Source: Flavobacterium tructae
GTDB lineage: Bacteria > Bacteroidota > Bacteroidia > Flavobacteriales > Flavobacteriaceae
Assembly: GCF_002217475.1 (NCBI RefSeq)
Contig: NZ_MUHH01000032.1
Location: 1 to 64,000 of the forward strand
Reading direction: 5' to 3'
DNA: 64,000 nt
Part shown: positions 35,169-43,675 of the stretch, piece after piece
Layout: each line of letters begins with the position of its first letter
Position numbering within the stretch: the stretch's first letter is position 1
The notes under the pieces: generated by a model
What the model was told of the DNA's origin: nothing
What the model saw: only the letters and a program-made list of their open reading frames with translations
Databases searched by the model: none
Translations under genes and position numbers: made by a program

Positions 35169-36218
35169 CTATTTTCTTTTCTTATAGAAACGATGAATAT
35201 CAATCGTTGGATCTAAAGTTTTTTGGTCTTCGATATACTCATATAAATCTTTGGCCATAGCCGGACCAAGCATTACACCACGCGTCCCTAATCCGTTTAA
35301 AATATGTAGTGAATTGTATTGATTGTGTGTACCAATAATTGGCCTACGATCACGTACCGTTGGTCTCACCCCGCCAAAATGTGAAACAACTTCAAAACGA
35401 CAATTGATTATTTCCTCTATACGATCGATTAACTCTGTCCTTCCTTCTTCCGTTGGCGTATCTGTTTTGTCTTTCCAATTGTAGGTTGCTCCCACTTTAA
35501 ACAAATCGTTTCCTAAAGGCAAAATAAAGACGCTGGTATTCACAATTACATCCAGATCCAGATCAGGTGCCTTGATAACAAAAAGCTCCCCTTTAGTTCC
35601 ATCTAATGGCAAATCCTGAAAAAACGGATTGGCATGTAATCCGAAACCTTCTGCAAAAATAATATGCTTAGCCTGATATTCTTTATACTGAACAAAATCT
35701 TCATCAATAATCAGTTTAGCATAATCAAACGACTCCTGAAGCAATAATTTGTTTTGAAGTAAATACTCGTGGTATTTATCCAACAATAAAGCCGTATCGA
35801 CATAACCGGTATGTAAAACCTCACCATAATCAAACGGAGAATCGATACCATTGTATTTTTTAAAGATTAATTTGGTAGAAAGAAATGGTCCCAGAAGTGG
35901 TTTATCAGAAGCCGAAAACCAATTGTTTTGTTCTTCTATAGAGAAAAATTTTCTTAAAATAGGAAGCTTAAAATTCACCTTCGTTTTCAGCTTACCTTCG
36001 ATGGTCTCATAGAATTCTTCCATTAAGGACAACTGTTCTTCTGCTTTCCAAACCTCACTAAAGCGTTTTAAAATCACCGGATTGTACAATCCTCCCGCAA
36101 CTCTTGATGAATTTTGCGATTCATCATTTATAACTACTATAGATTTATTGTTTTTAAGTGCAATTTCAGCAAATGAAATTCCAGCCAATCCAGATCCGAC
36201 AATTATATAATCCAACAT
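35169..36218 (-). CDS. FAD-dependent oxidoreductase (DAO family)
   Basis: 349 residues from MLDYIIVGSGLAGISFAEIAL, a Rossmann FAD-binding GxGxxG start. The C-terminal FAD motif HFGGVRPTVRDRRPIIG...LHILNGLGTRGVMLGPAMAKDLYEYI is typical of D-amino-acid oxidase, ThiO and MnmC-C-like proteins. The substrate is unknown. An 11-residue upstream extension is rejected in favour of the ATG that opens the FAD-binding strand. It follows gldO on the same strand but behind a terminator. Confidence 0.82.
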   Translation of the reverse strand: MLDYIIVGSGLAGISFAEIALKNNKSIVVINDESQNSSRVAGGLYNPVILKRFSEVWKAEEQLSLMEEFYETIEGKLKTKVNFKLPILRKFFSIEEQNNWFSASDKPLLGPFLSTKLIFKKYNGIDSPFDYGEVLHTGYVDTALLLDKYHEYLLQNKLLLQESFDYAKLIIDEDFVQYKEYQAKHIIFAEGFGLHANPFFQDLPLDGTKGELFVIKAPDLDLDVIVNTSVFILPLGNDLFKVGATYNWKDKTDTPTEEGRTELIDRIEEIINCRFEVVSHFGGVRPTVRDRRPIIGTHNQYNSLHILNGLGTRGVMLGPAMAKDLYEYIEDQKTLDPTIDIHRFYKKRK

Positions 36219-36235
36219 GTGTAAAAAGGTAAAAT

Positions 36236-36272
36236 AAAAAACTCTTACCACAAATGTAGTAAGAGTTTTTGG
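36236..36272 (-). terminator. Terminator after gldO (copy of the gldN terminator)
   Basis: ACTCTTACCACA / TGTAGTAAGAGT hairpin flanked by A and T runs. It differs by only one base in the stem from the hairpin after gldN at 37448-37482. Confidence 0.85.
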
Positions 36273-36290
36273 TATAATGTTACTAATTCC

Positions 36291-37283
36291 TTAGTAGCTC
36301 CACATATCCTGTTCGAAGTTGCGAATCTTCTCTTTTACTCTTTCAGATTCCAACAGCTGTTTTTGTGCATTATCTTTCATGTAGTCCTTAATTTCACGAT
36401 CTCCATATACATTTTCTTCTTTATAGATAATCGAATTAAAACGTCTCGAATTTAAAATCTGATCGAATGAAATTGGGTATGCTGAATTACTATCGTTAAA
36501 TGCTTTTGCTTCGTTCAGTACCTCTCTTGCATTAGGAAAGAAAACCCAAAACAGTTCAATATAATCTTTCTCATCACTATTCATGGTATAAACATCGGGT
36601 GTCACAGGACAAATCCCGAGTAATCGGTATTTCAATTCACTCTCACGTTTGTCAAAATACCAGTATCCTTTCAATTTATACTGAGTAACATCTGCTGCCG
36701 TTAAGTCTTGTTTTAAAATATACTCAGCAGGTACCGTTCTGGTCGGGCCAACTGTTTCGTCAACATAAGTAACTACTTTTTTCTTACCCGTACCTGTAAC
36801 TACCTTTTTCTTCACCACCCGTGTTTTGTAGTCGTCCGGGTATTGATTGATTAACTCCCTCCCGGCATCAGTCGTATCGATTCTTGATAATCCGCCCTGA
36901 ATATCTTTAAGTGATTTTTTAGTATTAAAGTAGCTGTCGGCATACACTTCCGTAATTCTTCCTGCTTTTATTCCTCTGATCAAAACATCATAAAGAGAAC
37001 GTCTATCCGAACCAATATTGGCAGTATCAACCGGAAAATACAATGGAAAATTGATTTTTTCATTCAAATCGATAATCTCCCAGGTCGTTTTTCCCATTAA
37101 AATATCCCTGTCGTCCACATAACCGTAAGCCAATGGCTTATCATTGTCAGCACGTAACTGAGCAGGATTCTTTATCCCGATCTGATTTGCCGTTTTTGCA
37201 TTCAGCAAATTTGATTGTGCCATAATAGAACTAAAACTTCCAATAACTCCAACAATAACGATTAAAAACTTTCTTACTTTCAT
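36291..37283 (-). CDS. gldO: GldO, paralogue of the gliding/T9SS protein GldN
   Basis: 330 residues from MKVRKFLIVIVGVIGSFSSIMAQ, a signal peptide. By hand alignment the mature region differs from the adjacent GldN at about 28 of 308 positions, so roughly 91 percent identical. GldN/GldO are periplasmic proteins that join GldK in rings of the type IX secretion and gliding machinery. In F. johnsoniae gldN and gldO are known to be partly redundant. Changes cluster just after the signal peptide and at LIRGIKAGRI. A 20-residue upstream extension is not used. The gene lies between two near-identical terminators. Confidence 0.92.
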   Translation of the reverse strand: MKVRKFLIVIVGVIGSFSSIMAQSNLLNAKTANQIGIKNPAQLRADNDKPLAYGYVDDRDILMGKTTWEIIDLNEKINFPLYFPVDTANIGSDRRSLYDVLIRGIKAGRITEVYADSYFNTKKSLKDIQGGLSRIDTTDAGRELINQYPDDYKTRVVKKKVVTGTGKKKVVTYVDETVGPTRTVPAEYILKQDLTAADVTQYKLKGYWYFDKRESELKYRLLGICPVTPDVYTMNSDEKDYIELFWVFFPNAREVLNEAKAFNDSNSAYPISFDQILNSRRFNSIIYKEENVYGDREIKDYMKDNAQKQLLESERVKEKIRNFEQDMWSY

Positions 37284-37447
37284 AATGAGACAATTAAAAT
37301 CTATTGAACGTAAACACATGGCGTTTATTGTGTTTTTTCTCACACAACATAAAGAAACACCACAATAACAACTACTCTAACCCAAATCAACCCTAAAAAG
37401 CTCAACAAATTCACCATTTAAGCTGATTCTCAAGATAATGAGCAAAA

Positions 37448-37482
37448 AAAAACTCTTACTACAAATGTAGTAAGAGTTTTTG
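37448..37482 (-). terminator. Terminator after gldN
   Basis: ACTCTTACTACA / TGTAGTAAGAGT perfect 12-bp stem with a 2-base loop, with A-run and T-run flanks. It separates gldN from gldO, so gldO needs read-through or its own promoter in 37284-37447, where I see no clear promoter box. Confidence 0.85.
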
Positions 37483-37502
37483 ATATATTGTTATTCAGAT
37501 AC

Positions 37503-38495
37503 TTAGTAGTTCCACATATCTTGCTCAAAGTTACGAATCTTCTCTTTTACTCTTTCAGATTCTAACAATTGATTTTGTGCGTTGTCTTTCATGTAATCTT
37601 TAATCTCACGATCTCCGTACAAGTTTTCTTCTTTATAAACAACCGCATTAAAACGTCTTGAATTTAAAATCTGATCGAATGAAATTGGAAGTGCAGAGTT
37701 ATTATCGTTGAATGCTTTTGCTTCGTGCAGCGCCTCTCTGGCGTTAGGGAAGAAAACCCAAAACAACTCAATATAATCTTTTTCGTCACTATTCATTGTG
37801 TAAACATCCGGAGTTACTGGACAAATTCCAAGCAAACGATATTTCAATTCGCTTTGACGTTTGTCAAAATACCAGTATCCTTTAATTTTATATTGTGTAA
37901 CATCTGCTGCAGTTAAGTCTTGTTTCAAGATATACTCAGCTGGCACCGTTCTTGTTGGACCAACAGTTTCATCCACATAAGAAACTACTTTTTTCTTACC
38001 AGTACCAGTCACAACTTTTTTCTTCACAACACGTGTTTTGTAGTCGTCCGGATATTGGTTGATTAATTCTCTACCTGCATCTGTTGTATCAATACGTGAT
38101 AATGCACCCTGAATATCTTTCAAAGATTTTTTAGTATTGAAATAACTGTCGCTGTATACTTCAGTTATTTTGCCGCTTTTAACAGCTTTCGTCAAAACAT
38201 CATAAAGTGAACGTCTGTCAGAACCAATATTAGCCGTATCAACCGGAAAGTACATTGGAAAATTGATTTTTTCATTTAAATCAATGATCTCCCAAGTAGT
38301 TTTTCCCATTAAGATATCTCTATCATCTACATAACCATAAGCTAAAGGCTTATCGTTATCAGAAATAAGTTGCGCAGGAGTCTTAAGACCTATCTGAGCC
38401 GGTGTTTTTGCATTAAGCAAATTCGATTGCGCATAGGAAGAAAATCCTCCAGCGATAGAAACAATAGCTATTAAAAAATTTCTTACTTTCATCAT
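37503..38495 (-). CDS. gldN: Gliding motility / type IX secretion protein GldN
   Basis: 330 residues with signal peptide (ends GGFSSYAQ). The conserved body includes YGYVDDRDILMGKTTWEIIDLNEKINFPMYFPVD and IKGYWYFDKRQSELKYRLLGICPVTPDVY. It works in the periplasm with lipoprotein GldK as a ring component of the type IX secretion system, which drives gliding and exports proteins with C-terminal sorting domains. It follows gldM by 40 bases in the gldKLMN series. The start may be the second of two adjacent ATGs. Confidence 0.96.
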   Translation of the reverse strand: MMKVRNFLIAIVSIAGGFSSYAQSNLLNAKTPAQIGLKTPAQLISDNDKPLAYGYVDDRDILMGKTTWEIIDLNEKINFPMYFPVDTANIGSDRRSLYDVLTKAVKSGKITEVYSDSYFNTKKSLKDIQGALSRIDTTDAGRELINQYPDDYKTRVVKKKVVTGTGKKKVVSYVDETVGPTRTVPAEYILKQDLTAADVTQYKIKGYWYFDKRQSELKYRLLGICPVTPDVYTMNSDEKDYIELFWVFFPNAREALHEAKAFNDNNSALPISFDQILNSRRFNAVVYKEENLYGDREIKDYMKDNAQNQLLESERVKEKIRNFEQDMWNY

Positions 38496-38535
38496 GATAT
38501 CATTATAAGATATTGAAGTAGTTTTACCTACTATA

Positions 38536-40077
38536 TTATTGTATTTCGTAAATTACCGGAGCAGTTCTTGGCAATAAATAACTACCAGCTCCAACAAGTT
38601 TAGTTTTAATTTCAGAAATAGTAACCTGGTCTCCTTTACCAGCTCTTGCAAGAACTGATTTACATTGTGCATTTAATCTGTTACCATTAACAACCACTGT
38701 AGGTTGTCCTGCGATTTTTAAATTAAATCCAACAACATCTAAACCAACTTCGAAATCGAAATCAAGTAATTTAGCACCAATTGTAGCAATTTCTAAGTTA
38801 GATTTAGGTCCTTTAACAACACCCATTTCTCCTCTAATTGTACCAGTTGGTCCAGGAATACCTTTAATTCTGAACGTTTTCTTATCTGTAACTTTATCTC
38901 CGTTTGGCAATGTACCAGTAACAGAAATAGTAGCTTCAGTACCTGAACCAGGGTTCATGTTATATTTTCCAGGTTTTCCAGCAGATACTAATCCCGGAGC
39001 ACTTGCAACAATTTTGTTTGCATCAACACCAGCGAACGATACAGAGATTGGATTCACAACTCCTCTATATACTACGTTCATTTTATCAGCAGAAATTGTA
39101 GCTGAGTTTGGTCTTGGTACTACAACATATTTTCCGGCAAATTTAAGTGGAATGTTTTTACCATCTTCTAAGAATGTAAATTGTCCATTAATATTTTGCT
39201 CTCCAACACCTCCTGCAGTTAAGGAAATAACCGCTTGTCCGTTAACAATTTGTCCAGGACCTTGGAATGAAGTTGGTTTTGTGTTTTCGTCATAACGACC
39301 TAAAACTACCTTACCAGTAACTTTCTCTCCTTGGAAGTAAGCGTTTTTGTCTAAAACAACAATCGCTTGATAATTGCTGTAAGAAGCAGCAGCAACAGCT
39401 GCTTTTCCTAAAGCACGGTTGTAAACGTCAGCTTCAAGTTTTTGAACATCATTCTGCCAAGCTGAAAGTTTTGCAGCTGAAGCAATTGCAGGAAATCCTT
39501 TGAAGTGATATGCTAAGTATTTTTCTTTTATACCTTCTTTGTTTTTTACATCAGAAACATTAAATTTTTTCTCTACCTCTGCAATAATATCAGCATATTT
39601 TTTATCTGTACCTAAAGCAGCTTTAATATCTGATTTGTATTTCTCGATTTTAGCGATAATTTCATTTCCTTTTTTAGTGTAACCGTCTCCTGTAAACCAG
39701 TCGTCGATGTTATCACCTCTGTCCATAGACTCGTAAGGCATTTTTCCAGTTTCTTTATCTACTTCAAATCCTTTTACAGCCTGAGTTTTCAGACCTCCAA
39801 TAAAACTATAAAAATCTTTTGTAATTGCTTCAACTTTATGAGCAGTTCCCGCAGCGATAGCGAATTCTCCTTTTGCTTCAGCAGCTTTCTGATCTAAAGC
39901 TGTCAATAAACCAGCATTTGTAGTAACTGAAGAAGTATTTGCATCTTCAAATTTTTCATTCATCAAACCAAAAGCAGATATAACTTCTTTTGATACGTTC
40001 ATTGCTAACATTGCGATGAAAACCAGATACATCAGGTTAATCATCTTCTGTCTAGGGGTTAATTTTCCTCCTGCCAT
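38536..40077 (-). CDS. gldM: Gliding motility / type IX secretion protein GldM
   Basis: 513 residues. A short cytoplasmic start (MAGGKLTPRQKMINLMYLVFIAMLAMNVSKEV) contains the single membrane helix. A long periplasmic part with helical (about 35-220) and beta-rich domains (about 220-513) follows, ending GSYLLPRTAPVIYEIQ. With GldL it forms the proton-powered inner-membrane motor of the type IX system, and its periplasmic arm reaches the GldK/GldN ring. The usual length for the family. Confidence 0.97.
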   Translation of the reverse strand: MAGGKLTPRQKMINLMYLVFIAMLAMNVSKEVISAFGLMNEKFEDANTSSVTTNAGLLTALDQKAAEAKGEFAIAAGTAHKVEAITKDFYSFIGGLKTQAVKGFEVDKETGKMPYESMDRGDNIDDWFTGDGYTKKGNEIIAKIEKYKSDIKAALGTDKKYADIIAEVEKKFNVSDVKNKEGIKEKYLAYHFKGFPAIASAAKLSAWQNDVQKLEADVYNRALGKAAVAAASYSNYQAIVVLDKNAYFQGEKVTGKVVLGRYDENTKPTSFQGPGQIVNGQAVISLTAGGVGEQNINGQFTFLEDGKNIPLKFAGKYVVVPRPNSATISADKMNVVYRGVVNPISVSFAGVDANKIVASAPGLVSAGKPGKYNMNPGSGTEATISVTGTLPNGDKVTDKKTFRIKGIPGPTGTIRGEMGVVKGPKSNLEIATIGAKLLDFDFEVGLDVVGFNLKIAGQPTVVVNGNRLNAQCKSVLARAGKGDQVTISEIKTKLVGAGSYLLPRTAPVIYEIQ

Positions 40078-40128
40078 TTTTTCTAATTAGTTCTTATTAA
40101 TAAATTTAATATAATAGTCAAAAACTAA

Positions 40129-40776
40129 TTATCCTTTGTTACTCATTGCAGAAAGCATTCCACCGTAAACACTGTTTAATGAAGCAATGTTTGCAGTCAT
40201 AGATTGCATTTGTTCTTTTAATTTAGAAGCATTTTCAGCAATTTCGCTGTTTGCTTGTGCATTTCTGGAAGCACTTTCTAATTGAACTTTGTATAAACTG
40301 TTTAATGATTCCATTTGTGCAGCAGCCATAGACATTTCTTCAGCATATTTCTTTTGTCCTGCAATTGAATCAACTGTTGGAGAAATAGCTTTAGCAGCTC
40401 CTTCGAAGTTTTTAATGCTGTTTCCTAAGCTTGCCATTAACTCTCCGTCAATTTTAGCATCTTTTAACATTGCATCTAATTTTTGAGACAATAATCCTTG
40501 GGCGTCAGATGGTGCCTCAACTTTGTCAGCTTTTTTTCTAGCCTGACCATTCGCTAATTCAGGGTAAACAAGAGTCCAGTCTAATTCGTCTTCAACTGGT
40601 TCGAAAGCAGAAAGAGCAAAGATTAACGCCTCAGTTACCAATCCAATCGATAACATAACAGTCCCTGTTAATGGTCCAATCTCAAAGTGAGTAATTTTGA
40701 ATAATGCTCCAATAATTACTACTGCCGCTCCCATACCATAAGCGAAATTCATTGCTTTTTTACTTAATAATGCCAT
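40129..40776 (-). CDS. gldL: Gliding motility / type IX secretion motor protein GldL
   Basis: 215 residues. Two membrane helices lie in the first 65 residues (NFAYGMGAAVVIIGALFKITHFE and GTVMLSIGLVTEALIFALSAFE), including the conserved charged residues of the motor. A long cytoplasmic helical tail follows. GldL pentamers surround a GldM dimer in the inner membrane. 51 bases separate it from gldM, in one operon. Confidence 0.97.
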   Translation of the reverse strand: MALLSKKAMNFAYGMGAAVVIIGALFKITHFEIGPLTGTVMLSIGLVTEALIFALSAFEPVEDELDWTLVYPELANGQARKKADKVEAPSDAQGLLSQKLDAMLKDAKIDGELMASLGNSIKNFEGAAKAISPTVDSIAGQKKYAEEMSMAAAQMESLNSLYKVQLESASRNAQANSEIAENASKLKEQMQSMTANIASLNSVYGGMLSAMSNKG

Positions 40777-40853
40777 AATACTTTTTTTTAGGTTTTAATT
40801 TAAAATAGATTTGTTGATTTGGTTTACTTATTTGATTTTAATTAATTAAATGA

Positions 40854-42257
40854 TTACTTTTTCTTCTTACCGCCTCCAGTTGATTGAGTTCCCATGTAAT
40901 CTTGTACAGTTCTGAAACCAATATAACTTCTCGCAGAATCAGCATATTCGTGGTCACGTGTACTTACCTGTAGGAAATAAGCAACGTCTTTCCAAGAACC
41001 TCCACGAACTACTTTTCTTTGATTGTTTCCATCAATTACGTTAGGGTTCATTGTAGAAACATACTCGTATGCATTTGGGTTATAAGCTGAATCTGTCCAC
41101 TCTGAAACGTTTCCTGCCATGTTGTATAAACCATAACCGTTAACTTCATAAGATTTAGCTTCAACAGTGTATAATGCTTCGTCAGCAGCATAATCTCCTC
41201 TGCTTGGTTTGAAGTTTGCTAAGAAACAACCTCTGTCGCTTTTCGTATAAGGACCTCCCCAAGGGTAAGTAGCTGATTCCAGACCTCCTCTTGCAGCATA
41301 CTCCCACTCTGCCTCTGTTGGCAATCTGAAAGCATTTACTAAGTCACGTCCTTTTTTCTTAGATTTGATATAACCGTTTTTGTTCAAAGTTCTCCATGCA
41401 CAGAATGCTTTTGCCTGTTTCCAGGTTACACCCACTACAGGATAATCTCCATAAGCTTTATGCCAAAAATAATCGTTATGCATTGGCTCATTGTAAGAAT
41501 AAGCAAAATCTTTAATCCAAACTGTTGTATCAGGATAAACACTTACTTGTTCCGTTTTAACGAAGTCTTTTCTTTTTCCAACTTTAGCTTTCGCTGCAGC
41601 CTGAATATCCATCCAGGAATAACGGAATTTCAATTTGTTTACATCAATTGTTCTTAAACCATTGTAAGACTCTTCAATTGGTAAATACATAGAATCCATT
41701 ACCTCAGTATAATACTCATCCGGGTAAGCTTTTGTATCTTTAATTAACTTTACTTTTTTGTTTAATTTTCTACCTGCATAAGGATCATCTTTTGTTCCTA
41801 CACTGTAGTAGTTATCATACATATATTTATCATATGCAGTCATTTTTTCCGGATCCGAATCATTAAATGCAAAATCAGCAATACTTCCGCCTTTTTTACC
41901 TTTAGAATCACCTGCAGGTTTTTGACCTGTTTCATCAGCTAAAATAGCCAAACGAACTCTCATTGTAGAGTCTTTTACCCACTCTACAAATTGACGGTAC
42001 TCACTATTGGTAATCTCTGTTTCATCCATATAAAATGAACGAACTGTCACCGTTCTAGTAGGAGCATCCTCCACATTAGCTAAATCAGCATCTGATTTAC
42101 CCATAATAAAAGATCCACCAGGAACTAATGTCATTCCATAAGGCTTCTCAGGATGCCATTTACCTCCTGTAACACCTACCAACTCACCTTTGTCACCTGA
42201 CTTACCACAGCCAATTACCAGTGTTAACATTGTTGCAAATGCAATAAACTTCTTCAT
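40854..42257 (-). CDS. gldK: Gliding motility / type IX secretion lipoprotein GldK
   Basis: 467 residues. A lipoprotein signal (FATMLTLVIGC) anchors it to the outer membrane. The rest is an FGE-sulfatase/SUMF1-like fold: MTLVPGGSFIMGKSDAD, RTVTVRSFYMDETEITNSEYRQFVEW, FRLPTEAEWEYAARGG and VVRGGSWKDVAYFLQVSTRDHEY. It builds the periplasmic ring with GldN. First gene of the gld series. A -7-like box (TATTTTTG on the minus strand, 42354-42361) lies about 97 bases upstream. Confidence 0.96.
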   Translation of the reverse strand: MKKFIAFATMLTLVIGCGKSGDKGELVGVTGGKWHPEKPYGMTLVPGGSFIMGKSDADLANVEDAPTRTVTVRSFYMDETEITNSEYRQFVEWVKDSTMRVRLAILADETGQKPAGDSKGKKGGSIADFAFNDSDPEKMTAYDKYMYDNYYSVGTKDDPYAGRKLNKKVKLIKDTKAYPDEYYTEVMDSMYLPIEESYNGLRTIDVNKLKFRYSWMDIQAAAKAKVGKRKDFVKTEQVSVYPDTTVWIKDFAYSYNEPMHNDYFWHKAYGDYPVVGVTWKQAKAFCAWRTLNKNGYIKSKKKGRDLVNAFRLPTEAEWEYAARGGLESATYPWGGPYTKSDRGCFLANFKPSRGDYAADEALYTVEAKSYEVNGYGLYNMAGNVSEWTDSAYNPNAYEYVSTMNPNVIDGNNQRKVVRGGSWKDVAYFLQVSTRDHEYADSARSYIGFRTVQDYMGTQSTGGGKKKK

Positions 42258-42520
42258 ATAAATTTGGGATTATCTATTCATTATTATAAGTCCGTAAACG
42301 TATTTATTATTTATCTAAAAAACAATACTAGTTGCGAAATTTATTTTATCGGTCAAAAATAATGTTAAATAAAATAAAAAAAAAATATTTCATCGATAAA
42401 CTAACACAAAAAATCGACGTAAGACGTTATTTATCAGTTACCGTACGACTTGTCTTACTAATATTATTTAACAGTATTTCAGAAATGCAGAAAAAATAAA
42501 ATTTCTGCTAAAATTTCATT

Positions 42521-43672
42521 TTACAAAGCATTTTTTCGTTGTGCTTTCCACCATCTTTCAGGCAATTCCTGATTACAAGCACTCAAATACTCGTCGTAAG
42601 AACACGGTAATAACGTATTTCTCTTTAATTTATTGTGACCGTTTGATTCAAACGGAATTTCAATCCACCAACGGTCTGTTTTATCACTTTTATAAAAGAT
42701 CAATTCTTCGTCTTCAAGAGGAACAATATATTTCAAGTACGTTGCTCTACTACCAAATGGATATTCCTTAGATCTGTAATGATATCCTTCGATAAAATAC
42801 CATACTATTTGTGCAATGATACCAGCTTCGGGTGCTGTGCTATTGTGATTAAAAATTCCAAAACTGGAAACTTTATCACTTATTCCGGCATACCTTGCCA
42901 ACGAACATATTTCTTTTCCATTGAAACCGTTTGGCTCAAACGAAACCATATTTCCGGAAGCTGAAGATTTTACCGAGTTCAAATCGATACTAACCAAATC
43001 AGCATCTCTAAAAACCGGTTCTGCCAATGCAATCTTATTGGAAATTTCCCCTAAACGATAGGCATCAAAAAACAATTTTTCAATCAGATCAATTTCTTCT
43101 TGTGAATTGTAATAAGTCTGATAACCAATGTTGCAGTAATTAAAAAGATTATTAGGCTCGTCGATAATAATTTTAGTCAAATAAGAATTAGCCGAAACCG
43201 TTTCATTCTCTTTACCAAAATCAAACTTATTATCCACCGCAACCATATTCACCATTTGCTCTAAATCATCATAGGCACGATATAAAGCATAGGTTAAATC
43301 CTGTGAACCCCCAAGAACTATAGGAATTACTTTGTTCTTAATTAAAGTAGATATCACTCGCTTTAAAGCAAAATAAGTATCTTCTACAGAATTTCCTGCG
43401 AGAATATCTCCCAAATCAGCAATCGAAGCATCCCAGTTTCCCGGAAACATACCGTAAAGTTTTTTACGAACGGCATTCAGATTAACAATATTAATTGAAT
43501 CTTCATTACGACGATCTTCTAAAACACCAATAATCGCAATATTGATTTTACTGATATCCGGAAACTGATCCTCAGTATGCAAAACTATCTTACTTCCCAA
43601 CTCCTGCGAAGACAACGAACTAATAAATTTTAAAATCCCGTCGTTAAGTGGCTCTAAAAAATCAAACTCCAT
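42521..43672 (-). CDS. Arginase/formimidoylglutamase-fold protein lacking metal ligands
   Basis: 383 residues. The ureohydrolase fold is recognisable, but the manganese-binding motifs are broken. GGDHS reads GGSQD (His to Gln124), DAHxD reads DNKFD (His to Lys149; D147 and D151 kept), and SxDxDxxDP reads SIDLNSVKS (second Asp to Asn232). Hydrolysis of arginine-like substrates is therefore doubtful and a structural or regulatory role more likely. It starts only 3 bases after the topA stop, so it is co-transcribed with topA. Often annotated as formimidoylglutamase in related genomes; I see no other histidine-pathway gene here. Confidence 0.8.
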   Translation of the reverse strand: MEFDFLEPLNDGILKFISSLSSQELGSKIVLHTEDQFPDISKINIAIIGVLEDRRNEDSINIVNLNAVRKKLYGMFPGNWDASIADLGDILAGNSVEDTYFALKRVISTLIKNKVIPIVLGGSQDLTYALYRAYDDLEQMVNMVAVDNKFDFGKENETVSANSYLTKIIIDEPNNLFNYCNIGYQTYYNSQEEIDLIEKLFFDAYRLGEISNKIALAEPVFRDADLVSIDLNSVKSSASGNMVSFEPNGFNGKEICSLARYAGISDKVSSFGIFNHNSTAPEAGIIAQIVWYFIEGYHYRSKEYPFGSRATYLKYIVPLEDEELIFYKSDKTDRWWIEIPFESNGHNKLKRNTLLPCSYDEYLSACNQELPERWWKAQRKNAL

Positions 43673-43675
43673 TCT

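Noticed and set aside
36250-36258. TACATTTG as a promoter for the FAD oxidoreductase
   Set aside because: It lies in the terminator hairpin, is duplicated after gldN for the same reason, and lacks an upstream TTG.
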